Assembly (NCBI GenBank): GCA_019155205.2
Contig: JAHNZQ020000277.1
Coordinates: forward strand, 269,275 to 333,274
DNA from: Gracilaria vermiculophylla
Taxonomy: Eukaryota; Rhodophyta; Florideophyceae; Gracilariales; Gracilariaceae
DNA length: 64,000 bases
Reading direction: 5' to 3'
Below the pieces are notes generated by a model that saw nothing but the letters and a program-made list of their open reading frames with translations, made no database searches and was not told the origin of the DNA. Below, in pieces: positions 1 through 11,243 of the stretch. Both the position numbers and the translations under genes were made by a program. How positions within the stretch are numbered: position 1 is the stretch's first letter; every line of letters begins with the position of its first letter.

Positions 1-330
1 ATGCCACGCGGGTCTCTCCCGTTTTAAACGGATGCCGTTTGTGTTTACGCCACTTACCCACTAATTTCCGAAAGTTATGGGAAATTATATTTCCGATGGT
101 TCGTCGACAAACCGCTTTGGTATACATTCATGACTTCTTGATCAATTCTCGCCCTGTCATGGACCCCAACAACCATTAATAGTGTGTAATCGGATAGCTT
201 TAATGGGTGGAAGTGACTTTAAAGTTGAAGAAATGTATTTTCTTTTGACCAGGACGTAGACTACCTTAGAAACATCCCGAGCACCATCCAATTAGAATTA
301 GGTAAAAGAAAATTTTGGGTGGTCCAAATG
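1..330 (+). pseudogene. Reverse transcriptase fragment of gypsy E
   Basis: Read in shifting frames, the DNA shows three RT landmarks in order. RMPF with a following threonine/proline stretch lies at 29-50. VYIHDFLINSR lies at 120-152 and corresponds to the catalytic VYIDDVVINSR of the better-preserved copy near 47.4 kb. TLKLKKC followed by FF lies at 213-245. The first Asp of the YIDD box is His here, and stops and frameshifts separate the blocks, so it is dead. The 5' part lies outside the window. Confidence 0.65.
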
Positions 331-567
331 GTACAGATTACTAGAAACCCAACGGGTATCCGTGTCTTTGTTGATTGTAATAACGTATATCACGGGCTTG
401 TAAAGGGATTTTCCAAGATTGCCGCTGCCTTAAACTAAAGGTTACAGAACAGAGGACCGGATAGTTTTGATGACCTACAGGATGAGATACAGACTTTTTT
501 GACTCTCAAGGCTGCGCTTCTCACCCCACCGGTGTTCGCTCTGTATATGTCGCGTTGTCTGTAAACG

Positions 568-1017
568 TTGGATAACGACGTCTCAGCCGCTCCAGTAGAA
601 TGCTTCCTGATGCAGAAGAAGGAGGACAGCAGCAAGCTACCAATGAGATATTGGAGCAGAGCTCTTACGGACGCTGAACAGCACTGTTTGCATGCCAAAG
701 AAGAATGCTTTGCTTTGGTTTGGAGCTTTCTAATACTACAGCTCTACATGCACTGGGAAAAGATCAGCTTTCCAACACACTTTGATGTCTCGCAGTAGAG
801 TATTTGTCTAACAGGTGCGTTGAAACAACTGACTAGACGGATACTACGCTTGGCGGATACAGAATATGAGGTTGTTTACTGGCCGGGAATCAATTATAAT
901 GTGGCGGATGCGGTGTCGCGATTGGCAACCGATGACATGAAAGAGGAACCGATAGAGAACAAGAAAAACGTGCTTCACGAGACAGCCAGTTACAAAAGAC
1001 GAAAATACCTCGCGTGA
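568..1017 (+). pseudogene. Gypsy RNase H fragment of gypsy E
   Basis: Residues such as RYWSRALTDAEQHC followed by ECFALVWS match the Ty3/gypsy RNase H core, where the second Glu of the active site lies in the AxE...LAIVWA region. After a stop near 798, the same domain continues as RILRLADTEYEVVYWPG and NVADAVSRL, the standard end of the gypsy RNase H ('PGxxNxVADALSRL'). At least one nonsense codon and one frame change separate the two halves. Confidence 0.75.
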
Positions 1018-1337
1018 GGAGCTTACAGGAGCTTTACGAAATGGGAGCGATGAAAAAGACGGAACTATACCCGTATTGTACATTCCGAAGGATCAACCGG
1101 ACTCCATTATTAAATGAAAGTTTTTGACGAAGCACGGGATCCCCTGGTTCGGCAAGGAGTTGCTCTCTTCTATAGTTTAAAAAGAGTCCCATTTTTACTA
1201 CAACCACTGAAGGGACTTGTTTCGAAGATCAACCATAGATGGTAAGTTCCATTTGATGGTCTCTGAGTATTCGCGCCAAATGGTACTGCATCTGGCGCAA
1301 GTCCTCGTACTCTCGAGCTCTCCATATGTTTCATGTA

Positions 1338-2627
1338 AAGTCTGTTTCAAAAGTATAGGAAACCTGGCATTTTGACGTAAATCATCACTTTTAGTACTGT
1401 AGGCCTATGCAAATCAGTTTTTGAAAAATGTTAAGTTAAAAAATCGTCTCAAACTGATAGGACACTTTACTTCAAACGGTCATCATCTCTTGTTCAATGA
1501 TTACTTTTTGCACCTTTTTGCTGGATTACACTAATGCAACGCTTTGGCATTGAATCAATGTAAGAATCTATACTTGAACTAGTGATAGTTTTCCAGCAAT
1601 TTTCAATACAAGTTTTTAAATCAAAAACTGTATTAAACTGCCTGTCATGTCCATAAACCATCCTAGCTAATAAACCCGAGACGTTTTCAATAGGGTTTAA
1701 ATCCGGCGATCACGCTGGCCACTGCATGACATTCATGCAAAGCTCAGAGAACCGATGTTTCATGTAGGTAGAAGTGTATACCACAGCGTCATTTTGCTGG
1801 AAAACAAAATCATTTCCATGCAAGCAATATGCAAATGGTAACAAATAGTTGTATAGAACACTTTGATAACTTTCCGAATTCTTATTACCCTCAAGAAAAG
1901 CAATATCAGTTGTACCTTTCTAAAATATTCCAGCCCGCACGATAACAAAAGCTCCACTTGATTGCCTGGATGTGAAAGTTTTCTTTTCTTTTCTCAGATC
2001 ATGCAAATAGTATTTAAAGCAATCTGGTCCGTCTAAATTGAACTTCTTCTCATCTGAGAATATAACATCTTTCCATTCATTTTTCCAGCAGGCCACCTAA
2101 GCACACCATGCAACGCGATCTACTTTATGGTTGTCCCGCAAAACGAATGCTTTCTTCATTTTGACGAATCGATATAAATTTGTTTGCTTGAATGCTCGCC
2201 ACATCGTTGATTTTGAGACTTGTGTAGGCAATTTTTTTTGCAATTTTCGTGCACGACGCACTTCCTCGCGATAGTTCGCGCTCGATACGGCTCTCATCAG
2301 CTGGGTTCAGAAGTTTGGGGCGTCCAGTGAAAAGTTTAAATACATATTTTGTCGGATTTGATAGAAAAGATGCTACAACATGACGCGAACGCCCGAGTTT
2401 TCTTGCAATATTGAACACCTTGTGTCCTTCTGCTATATATTTGAGGATTTAGTGCTGTTCTGAAAGCGAAAGAGGACTTCCTCTCGCCATAAATGCGGGA
2501 TACTACGGAATGTCCTGTACTTTTGAAACGCGTTTTTGATGGTATTTACGAAAAGGGGTGGCTACAGTAGGCAAAAATCCATATTTTGGCGCGCTTTTGC
2601 AGTGTCCTATGCTTTTGAAACGCACTG
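1338..2627 (-). mobile_element. Tc1/mariner transposon copy 1
   Basis: The element is 1290 bp long, a normal Tc1/mariner size. Imperfect terminal inverted repeats of about 25 bp share the core GTTTCAAAAG(T/C)ATAGGA(A/C)AC. Both ends abut TA (1336-1337 and 2628-2629), the target duplication of this superfamily. It carries a decayed transposase on the minus strand. It sits inside the integrase of gypsy E: reading across the site with one TA retained restores a continuous integrase reading, so the host element was intact there at insertion. TIR mismatches indicate age. Confidence 0.85.
1494..2490 (-). pseudogene. Tc1/mariner transposase, decayed (copy 1)
   Basis: The start ATG (2490) begins MARGSPLSLSEQH, followed by a stop and then an N-terminal helix-turn-helix region (ARKLGRSRHVVASFL). 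The catalytic domain follows: [15 protein letters not shown] (first Asp), FQQND (second Asp region, residues swapped from the usual QDN) and SPDLNPIEN (final Glu). This gives the D-D-34-E spacing of Tc1 elements. The frame closes at 1494-1496, giving about 332 codons, the usual length. At least three in-frame stops and a net frameshift make it inactive. Confidence 0.85.
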
Positions 2628-3440
2628 TATGTACTCAACCATGCGGCGAGAGTTCTAATGAAACCTATTTTCGCACTATGTACACCCCTGCGGGGCTAAA
2701 AGCTAATCGTGCGTCAAGACCCGAGGTGTATTCCTGAAGTATATAAAGTGTCTACAGGTATTCCATGTGGCAATGCCATAGTATTTTATCGCTATTGAGT
2801 TACTGGGCGAACTGCGAAAAACACTGAATATTTATACGCATTTTATAGTCTTCTCAAATAGGTTTTTGAAGCAGATTGGAGCTATCACCCTTGAGATCAT
2901 AGAATAGAATGACTAATTGGAGGCGTTTTTCACCACTTTAGTCTATCCATATGGTTCAACTCTATAAATTTTCACAGAGAACGGTTCTAATTTCATTTTC
3001 AAGTGTTTCAAATCTTTCCGTCTATGATTTTGTATTTAGCACTACTTCACGACTGCGTATCATCTTCAAGCCAATGGCTAAATGGAACGAATCAATAAGT
3101 TGTTGGTGGCGAGGACCCATAATTATATTGCGCAACATTAAACCTTCGGAGCTGACTTTCTACTGCCATTGAAGTACGCTCACAACCTACTGGTACATCG
3201 CTCGTTTGGAACAACACAGTTCGACTTTTTTCTTGCTCACAATTATACTGGCACGATCGTTAACAAAGACCCAGCGAATAAACACGCAGTTGTAACAACG
3301 ACATCTGCAAAGAAAAAGGAAGTCCATACTCCAACGTCTATCGGAAAGCCTCATAACTGCCGCTGGGAAACTTCAGTATTCCCAGCCACTGTATACGGCC
3401 AATCATTCCCTACTGGTGCAGCGCGAGACCAAATTTAAAT
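2628..3440 (+). pseudogene. Gypsy integrase fragment (gypsy E), continuing after the Tc1 insertion
   Basis: Right after the Tc1 element comes TMRREF, the same residues that follow the zinc finger histidines in the integrase at 45.4-46.4 kb. Further on, 3169-3300 reads KYAHNLLVHRSFGTTQFD, matching the YAYNLQVHxSTGxAPF block at the end of the gypsy integrase core. Stops lie in between. The catalytic Asp and Glu blocks could not be found by eye, so the middle is either deleted or too decayed. Confidence 0.65.
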
Positions 3441-4699
3441 ATAAAGATTACATCTTCGTTAACTTACTTTTCGGCAATACACGACCGGTCGCAACAGAAT
3501 AGAGTGAAGAACAGTTGATGGGTATGCTTATACAGTCGACAACGGGACCTAGATCAACTGAACCTATGAGGTGATACAATATAAATGGGCGATGATGGCC
3601 ATCCGGTAGCGATGTCTTGATATTACCATCTCGGGTACCCGGGTCTCTAAAGCTCCTTGTTCGATATCGAAAACCGTTTTTACTTCACTGCGATAGGCAG
3701 CAGCAGTAGATGATGGCCGCAGGACGGACAATCACAATCAAAGACCTCAAACCTCAGAGATCGACTGGAACTTGAAACTGTCCTGCAATTTTAGAAATCA
3801 TCTTAGGATATGTTTACAATACCAACGGGACGCGTTCTTGCATTCTGCGATGTTAGTATAGTGCCTTAATAGATATATTGAAACCCTCGCGGCGTGTCCC
3901 ACTGAACGATATCTTCAGATATTTTCGCCGTCGAGACCAACATCTACTAGTTGGAGAATTTGGCGTCTCTGTGGAACAGGTGCGCTAGAGACCGGAGATG
4001 AAATATTTTTGAGGAGCGTATTCACAAAAACACCGCAAGGTAGAATAACTACGACCAACATAAAAGAAAATGGAGAAGAAGGACAGAATGCCACAAAAAA
4101 AGCAACAAAGACAGACAAGAAAAAAGAAGACGTTAAGAAGAAGAAAAGCCAGATGAAGAAAAGTTATTCAAAAGTCACAAGAGGAAAAAGAGTCAAATAC
4201 TACCAAGTATCTAAATCACAATACTTGATAAGGAGTACTACTACATGGCCATGGAGCGGCAGGCATTCTGATGCGAATTTCACTTACACCCTGAGGTTGA
4301 AAAGGCAATCCACTGCCCGTTCCAAGCGGAGATCTCGCGATCACTAGGCAGCTATGCAGAGCGTACATGCCGGCTTGCTTGTCAAAAGAACCAATCTTTA
4401 TTATACTTTAGAAGGTCCGCTTGGAAGCAGCACCAGTTGGAGTTGCCATAAATCCAAAAGAAGAACCGGTAGGAGCAGAAAGGGCGACCAGAATAACAAG
4501 ATCCGGAAGGACCGTATTTCAAGCGGCACGCAAACCCATAGAGTGACTTTTCTCCGAAACTATTTTAAGAAATTGCAACTGTTCTGTAACTATGTGGTAT
4601 TCCTGTCACCAAAGCTAGTCTTGGGCATCCCCGATTGCTACATTGATACCAGCCAGACAGTCTAAATGTGTGATACCTTCAGTTCTACTTTTGAGATGA
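3441..4699. other. Low-information region with a lysine-rich ORF and a polyprotein-like tail
   Basis: No independent gene is recognised. An ORF at 4009-4347 (+) is mostly Lys/Thr/Glu runs and has no domain signature. At 4485-4535 another frame reads RITRSGRTVFQAARKP, a motif type found at the end of many LTR-retrotransposon polyproteins. This is probably the 3' end of gypsy E. Confidence 0.3.
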
Positions 4700-5090
4700 T
4701 AGCGGAAAACGTCCGTGAGGAGTTTTGGTGACTCCAAATGCGCGAGTCCCTAAAGGTGATCTCCGGTAATCATGTTCACTAGCCGGGAGGATCCTGAAAG
4801 AGGGTCCGCAAACACTAAGCGTAGAAGTGGGTTCACTACGCGGACAATGCCCCTACAGGTGTTGCTATCAGACAACCTGAGGATCGGTGGCTTGGAAACC
4901 TAAAGGCACCCGACAAAAGTCTTCAACCAGAAAACGTAGAGGGAGACTACAGGGTGCTTTGTTATTTTACTCCAAGAGGTAGATCTCAACAGACAGATTA
5001 GGTACCGTGCCAGGAGCCCGCCTCGACAGGTGTCACTACTGTAATAATTACCTGCTCCAATTAACGAAAATAAATCTAAATTATAAAATT
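4700..5090 (-). repeat. Partial LTR of the gypsy A/B/C chromovirus family
   Basis: The stretch aligns base by base, with many mismatches, to the LTRs at 41508-42061, 51462-52015 and 61659-62212. Shared blocks include GTTCACT(A/G)(C/G)GCGGACAATG, GGAGCCCGCCTCG(A/G)CAGGT and the AT-rich block near 5060-5080. About 30 bp at one end and 150 bp at the other are missing. No internal retrotransposon sequence of this family is joined to it, so it is a truncated solo LTR or an old fragment. Confidence 0.8.
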
Positions 5091-7925
5091 CCTCAATGAT
5101 AATATCACCTTCGAATCCATTCTACTACAATACTGCTCGACTTGGAGATGGCGATCCGTGTAGACGTCCAAACCGGTGGGTTCAAAAACGAGTATCGAAA
5201 ATGATGCGGAGACTGAAGCAAACTGATAATACAAGTCAGGAGTAAACTCAACTGCTTTCGGGAATGGAAATGGATTGCCAGCTGGCAACTTCTCCAGGAG
5301 TCCGTGATTTGTGCCACGAGGCGATTCTGCATGAAATCGAGCAACTGTTTGCATGTTCATCAGGACCACAGAGGCCGAATAAGTCCGCTCGATAGAAGGC
5401 ACTTATCATGCAACCTTAATGGTAGAAATAAATCCTGAGCTGTTTCCACGAGGCGATAGTCATGACCAGTTGACGGCGAAGAGATACCGTCGTGCACTTT
5501 CTTAAGGTCGCCTGCATTGTAACTAGGATGCAAAAATGATGGGTCTGGGGGTGTGGGATCGTTTTTAATGGTCGGAAAGTTGATACAGTTGGACGCAGAG
5601 CCAGATGAAAATGTGAAGAAAGTGGAGAACTCGTCCCAGGATTGCCAGCGTTCGAGACCGGCAAGGACGGCGCGCTGATGTCCGACTGGATAGTTGCGAC
5701 AAGAGTGACGCGGGTACCCGATAGGCTTCTAAATACATACAGTGAGACCGGGAGATGCGAAACCAAAACCAGCTAACGAGGAGAAAAGCATGGAAAAAAT
5801 ATAGTTAGAGAGCAAGCGCGGAGAAGGGAAACCAGCGGGTGCGCCAAAAACAAAAGCCAACAAAAGTAGTTTGTGCGAGCCTAAACCACCAGTTCAGAAA
5901 GAGGTGATAGCGAACAAAACAGCTCTGGGAACCGCAAAACGGGACAAATTCGTTGCGCCGTACAGTAGTGCCGACAGTAAGTGATCATATCGCCTCAGGG
6001 CGAGCCATGCAGTCGTACAGAGCACTGCGCACTCACGACTCATATGCAGCTTCGCAGATGCAAGGATGGTTTAAGGAACGTAGACCATGCTCGAACTAGA
6101 AGGAGAGACCAAATGGTGCTTAGAAGGATGACGGCTCCTTTGGAACGGATGTAGCCAAATGTAGACTGGTAGCTTCATGTCAATCAATTCTTTATAGCGC
6201 ATGCAGCATATGCGTCTCAGGGAGACCTGTACGTATGTTTGGCAAACCTGCTGGTGAACTTTAAAAACCACTGGAGTCCCAACGTGTCCAGAGGTGCATA
6301 GAGTAAATAAGTTGGGAGGAAGGAGCCCACGCACCTCGCCGTAGTGTCGATACATGTGGCTACAGTGCCACTGTAAGGATACTCAGTACCTTTCATACTC
6401 TACTATAAAGGATTTACTAAACTTTACCCTTGCTACTAAGAGTACCGCTGCAAAATGGACTTGCAGTCACAATGGTCACCGCACGTGTCATACCAATAGG
6501 TGTTTCTTTTACTGTGATACACTTCCTATAAGAGAAGTGTCTGAAGGACGGAGATTGAAGTACTTATTGGTCGGGGACGCAATGTGAGTTTTGTGAAGTT
6601 AGACAAGTAGGTAACGGTAGTCAATATAGCAAGGGTAGATTTTTACTGATTCCCGCACGCTATGGTAGGCAGCGTGCCAGGGAACTTCCATTGTTTCCAC
6701 TGCAGGCACTTGTATGAATTGGTGTAGAATCAGAGCTTCGCACTAAAGTTATGGAGACAAAAGAGGTCTTCTCCAACTACTGCGTGTTAGCAGGTATCTT
6801 TTGGCTAAAGTATGGAGCCTTATGGTCTTTACAGTTTACCGGCAGAGTAGCCAGATCTCCAATAGGTCTCACTTTCCTTCGGGTGTCGTAGCCGTATTAT
6901 CCATCCGATACAAATAGACCACTGGTCCCAGATACAAATAGACCACTGGTCCCAGATACAAATAGACCACTGGTCAACCTCTACCGACTGCTGTTCTGGT
7001 GCCGTCAGCAACATCTTTTATATCAATCCGTTTTCTATTTTTACGTCAAGCCGTTTTTGTGCTCCCTAGACCTGTTTGCCCCTTCAAATCTAGCACTGAG
7101 GTGGGGGTGGGCCGTGCAATAGGAATAAAGTTTCTCAAGCATCTTCTATTCACAGTCGTGACGGTACTGCTCTGGTCATGCGCTGTACTAATCGCACTCT
7201 TATTTCAGGTTGGGCCGCAACTGCTCTTCCCAGACAAGCTGTCCCACAGAGCCCTCCGTAAGATCTCGCGTGAGCCACTTGCGGTAACAAAAATGTAAAA
7301 AGGATTACAAAACAATCTGCAAACGTCACATTCAGTTTTTATCACGTAATACGGAAACAAAGCCGTACAACATTACTCAATTCATTAAAAAATACTTTTT
7401 AAAGAAACAGTTCTGAGTTAGTTTCTCGCCTCCGAAATTGTTCTTGTGGAGTAAAAATGAAAGCTTTTTTTGCAACAAAAGGGTTTCATCGATTTTTTTA
7501 ACTTTTTATTTTGTGTTTATGATATCAACAGAATGTTTTGTTACTTTTTTAGACGTGTATGAGTCAAATTCAAATATAAAAACATTGTGTTATAGTTTTT
7601 GTTTCTTACTTCTCCAAGAGCCATAGCGCTTCTGGTGTTTTTCAGCAAGATTCAAATATCTGTTTCAGCCCGAAATAAAATGTGTGAAGAACTTTGGCTG
7701 ATTAAAAATATTTTGAGTGACAATAGGGCAAAAGTCATTTAGAAAAATGAGAAAGTAAGAAGAAACCAGTGCGATGTACAAGAAAAAAGATGAAAATAGA
7801 AATCGATGAAAACGATAGAAGAGTTCAGCGCGCCGATGGTTCTGAAATCTGTAACAAAAAAAGGTACTTCACCTTGGGCTTTACGCGTTTGGAGCATCAG
7901 CGGGTTCTGACCATATTCTAAATTA
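5091..7925. other. Unassigned, probably decayed repeat DNA
   Basis: No gene, RNA or complete element is supported. All open frames are short and have no recognisable domain. One stretch near 6510-6590 (LPIREVSEGRRLKYLLVG) vaguely resembles the start of an integrase core, but no catalytic blocks follow. A three-unit 24-bp tandem repeat lies at 6907-6975. Confidence 0.3.
6907..6975. repeat. 24-bp tandem repeat, 2.9 units
   Basis: The unit GATACAAATAGACCACTGGT followed by CCCA occurs at 6907-6930 and 6931-6954, and in part at 6955-6975. The copies show no mismatch, so the expansion is recent compared with the decayed sequence around it. Confidence 0.9.
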
Positions 7926-8983
7926 CAGTGCGTTTCAAAAACATATTATCCCTGAAACATGTTTAAAAACTATACTGTAGGCTAGATTTCGCACATAGTA
8001 TATGTAGAACTGGTTCAAAAAAATATGTACACCGTCTTCTTGATAGTAAAAATGGCTCAAGGTCCTCCACTTTCCACACCTCTCAACCACGAATAGCTTC
8101 AAATCATCATTTTAAACGCCGAGTAACACTCCAACAGTGCTATCGCTCGAAACTTAAAGCTTTCTAGGGTCACAATTGCTATCTTTCTCAACAATTCGAC
8201 TCTTTATGGATTCAAAGATCTCCGGGACGCACGAAGAAGCTCAGTTCAACAGACAGAAGAGAAAGTAAAAGAGACTTTGGTAAAGGAGATGTATCATGCC
8301 AAACATATTAGAAAAAATCTCAATCTCAACATTTCTAATTCAACTATATAGAGACAAATAAACAAAACGAGTTTGGTTAGGTATAAAAATGAAAAAGAAG
8401 TTTGTTACTGCAAGATCATAACAAGCAATAGAGAGTTGGAAAAGCTTACTAGAATAAAGAATGGGAAAATGTTATTTTTACTGATGAAAGAAGTTTACTT
8501 CGGACGGCCCAGATTGCTACAAATATTATCGGCACGATTTTTGCAAGAAAGGTCATGCATTTTATACCAGGCATTTAAGTGCAGGCTCTGTAATGGTTTA
8601 CGCTGGAATTTCTAAAAATATCTCACTGACATTGCATTTTTTGAGACAAATATGAATGCAGAAATATATTAGAAAATGTTTTACAACTATTTGCTACCTT
8701 TTTATTTGTGTTTCCATGAAGAAATTTTCATTTTTCAACAGAATAATGTGCCAGTACACACTGCGTTTTTAGTCAAGAATTGGATACACAAATCAGAGGT
8801 ATCTGTTTCAGAGTGGCCGGCCCGCTCACCAAATTTGAACCCAATCGAAAACGTTTGGGTACTGCTGAGGAGGATGGTTTATGCGCATGCAAGGCAACTT
8901 CAGACAGCTTTTGAACTCAAAAACTGTATTAAAAATTGCTGGAAGTCTATAGCAGTTTCAAATATGAAATTACATATAAACTC

Positions 8984-9241
8984 TAAGAATGGTACCAGAA
9001 CAAATGAGAGGGTCGAGCTTGTCGAACAGTATACAGCAAGGGTGTAGAACGTAGTACACAAGTGGTCGACATCTCTGAGGTCTCACCGCATTTACGAAGT
9101 CACATAGGAGTACATATAGGCTACGAAATGAGTAGACGAGCCAAGCGTAAGAGGACGCCACTAAAGATTACAAGAACTTATAAATGAGGGGACGCCAAGT
9201 AGTGATTACAAGAGCTTAATAAATATGCAGTTGTATTCATA
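8984..9241 (-). repeat. 3' LTR of Copia 1
   Basis: The repeat is identical to 13801-14058 except for one T/C difference near the end (TTGTATTCATA against TCGTATTCATA). On the element's strand it begins TATGAATACAAC and ends CCATTCTTA. The ends form an imperfect 7-bp inverted repeat without the usual TG/CA dinucleotides. Confidence 0.95.
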
Positions 9242-9254
9242 TTCCTCCCCTTTC
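9242..9254 (-). promoter_or_regulatory. Polypurine tract of Copia 1
   Basis: On the minus strand the sequence GAAAGGGGAGGAA directly abuts the 3' LTR. This is the position and composition of the plus-strand DNA priming site of LTR retrotransposons. It overlaps the RNase H stop codon by two bases. Confidence 0.8.
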
Positions 9255-9966
9255 AGCCAAAGTTTTTCTGAGAGCTCTGTATCTCAGCTAGCTCCTCAAA
9301 GTCGATACACAGTCGTCCTGTAAAGAGAGTCAGCAGGAGTGCATCAGTGATGCTACTGTCTTTCTTCGTCATAGGATCCGCTAAATTAATTCTTCCAGGG
9401 ATCCACGACATTTCAGCAACGGCACCGGTTTGAAACTCAAAGCGAATGCATCCGACATCACCACGAATAGACTTATCAATAGAGTTCTTCTGTGTCGATA
9501 GCGATGTAAATAAATCTTTGGAATCAACAAGCACTCGAATCTTGATTTCCACATCAAGAAGCCCAGAGTAGGCCTTGGCGATAGTCTTTCCTTCATCTAT
9601 ACCTTCGGCAGCTGCAAATATTTCCGCTGCTGGTACACTTTTCACAGGACGCTTGGCCTTGTGAAACATCCACGATACTACGTGATAGATAGAGTTCTTC
9701 GTCATGTTACCAATCAAAAGTCCAGTCAGAACCCCAAGTTGTCCAAATTCATCAACACGTGATGCATCAGCAAAAACCAGAACGCTGAGTTCATAATCTT
9801 CTTTGTCTGCTGGCCTTGGATATGAAATAGTCGTCCCGATCTTTTTCAACTTTTGCACAATGTTGATCTGTTCGACAAGGTGGCAAACTTTGAGCTCTGG
9901 CGCCTTTTGTTGGAGATAGCTTACATAAAAAAGGAGCAAAACGGAGATGATGCTGTTCCTATCCAT
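9253..9966 (-). pseudogene. Copia 1 RNase H domain, out of frame with RT
   Basis: This is a Copia-type RNase H with its acidic residues visible: FADASRVDEFGQLG (Asp), SVPAAEIFAAAEG (Glu), VLVDSKDLFTSL (Asp) and NLADPMTKKD (Asp of the usual 'HVPTxxQxADxLTK' end block). The polyprotein would enter this frame from RT near 9945 by one base change in the T-run of CTCCTTTTTTATG. The upstream frame ends in a stop a few codons later. The domain itself is intact and of normal length, so the single frame change is the only visible defect here. Confidence 0.85.
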
Positions 9967-10802
9967 CCAAGCGAACTGTTTGTGGATGCAAATACTGATT
10001 TCTCAATCTCGGTGAGTGGCTGGTCAAACTGTTTTCGACGTATTCGAGAGAAGGGATACTCAACAACAGCCTCCATCTTGTCATCTGCATCGGTCTCGAT
10101 CGTGTGGTCAATATTATGTATAGTATTAATACCGAAGAACCTTAGTTTGCCAGGTCTGTGGTGGACATTTCCAAACTTGAACTTTTTGTCAAATTCTTTT
10201 AGGAACTGCTCAGCGCGGTTACCTTTACCGGCAATTTTTAGGTCATCTACAATCTTGGCAACAAGAAGAACTAGCCTTCCACCTTCTCTCTTAAAGAATA
10301 GTTGTGGTATGTGCGAAGATTGCAGGAGGCCGAGGTCCAGCATTACGTTGTAAGACTGATTTTGCCATTTTGCGTTCGCATTGACGAGGCCATATGCAGC
10401 CGTCAACAGTAGCCATAGATGTGTGGACGTCATTGAGCTTTCCTTTGGAGGTCGAACGTACACATCTCTTTGGGCTTGTCCTGTCTGAAGGAAAGCTGCT
10501 TTGACATCTGATTTGTGTATTTTCCATTTGTACAGGGATGCAATCGGTTCGAGGATTCGAAGTCCCTTCGGCGGACATGTTGCACAGTCCTTGCTTAAAT
10601 CGTTTTTAAAGTCATCCTCATTTCCGTGAGGGGCAATGCGGGCTTTAAGTTTGAGGGAGCCATCGTCATTTTGTTTCACTTTGTATAGCGTGTGGCTACT
10701 GATAATGTTGGAGCCAGCAGGAATCTTGTCATGTGGTACTGGACGTACAGTCTTTAAAAATGATTCTTCTTCCTGTTTATAAGCGTTTATCAACGGATAT
10801 TG
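9921..10802 (-). pseudogene. Copia 1 reverse transcriptase domain
   Basis: RT palm motifs occur in order: WKIHKSDVKAAFLQTG (first catalytic Asp), RDVYVRPP, AAYGLVNANAKW, and AKIVDDLKIAG, the Copia YVDD box with Ile in place of Tyr. The matching part of Copia 2 is at 54.2-55.1 kb. Upstream the same frame continues through a single TAA at 10803-10805 into the Tudor-like module; downstream it ends after a T-run frame change. The Ile in the YVDD box is unusual, and whether this lineage tolerates it is unknown. Confidence 0.85.
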
Positions 10803-11243
10803 TTAAAATCCTTGTGCATGGTGCTTCAGAAAAGGCTTGTTACCAAAGTAGTCTAGCATCAACAGGAGTACTTCGCTCTCGGTGCTAGTAAGGTGTAGTC
10901 TTGGGGAGATTACACTTGAACTTGCCGAGACTGCGTTGGGAAATTTCCACTGCTCCTGTGTCATGTCAAGGCATTCTTTATCTCTGTCGTCATAATATAT
11001 ATTTAGACGACCATCATGAGCCTCAGAGTGAACAGTACCAATAAAAGACTGATCTTCAAGTGGCCAGAACACAGACACTCGGTCTCCGACGTTTGGCACA
11101 ACGTTTGAGGAGTTGACAGAAAAGTCAGCGTCAGCAGTATCTGTTTCAGAAGAGCGTGGTGAGCCGTTATTGGTAAGATCCTCTGTTTCTGGATAGCGAT
11201 CTAAGTCGGCAGCTCCACTGTCGGGTGAATCAAAGGTGCTCTC
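10803..11243 (-). pseudogene. Copia 1 acidic linker and Tudor-like module between integrase and RT
   Basis: The reading frame of the integrase ORF continues past the TAA at 11244-11246 without a shift. First comes an acidic Ser/Asp/Thr-rich linker (about 48 codons). Then, at 10941-11099, comes a compact module with VGDRVSVFWPLEDQSF, GTVHSE and IYYDDRDKECLDM. The pattern 'VGxRVxVxWPxDxxFYxGxV...YDDGDxExLxL' is that of Tudor domains of the PDS5/MSH6 type, which bind methylated histone tails. Copia 2 has the same module at 54022-54170. The aromatic residues expected to line the methyl-lysine cage (W of FWP, F, Y of YYDD) are mostly kept. The function in the element is inferred, not shown. Confidence 0.6.

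Larger units (their letters stand above)
1..4545 (+). mobile_element. Degraded Ty3/gypsy retrotransposon relict (gypsy E)
   Basis: Broken fragments of one plus-strand gypsy polyprotein lie in the right order: RT (1-330), RNase H (568-1017) and integrase (2628-3440). A basic tail ends near 4535 in a TRSGR motif of a kind common at retroelement polyprotein ends. A Tc1/mariner element splits the integrase at the TA at 1336-1337. Every domain has several stops or frame changes, so nothing is expressible as it stands. No LTR in the matching orientation was found, so the outer limits are estimates; the left end lies outside the window. Confidence 0.7.

Noticed and set aside
4700..5090. 3' LTR of gypsy E
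   Set aside because: It belongs to the gypsy A family and its orientation fits a minus-strand element, whereas gypsy E runs on the plus strand.
6354..6830. Gypsy integrase remnant
   Set aside because: One phrase (LPIREVSEGRRLKYLLVG) resembles an integrase core start, but no second Asp or Glu block follows in any frame.
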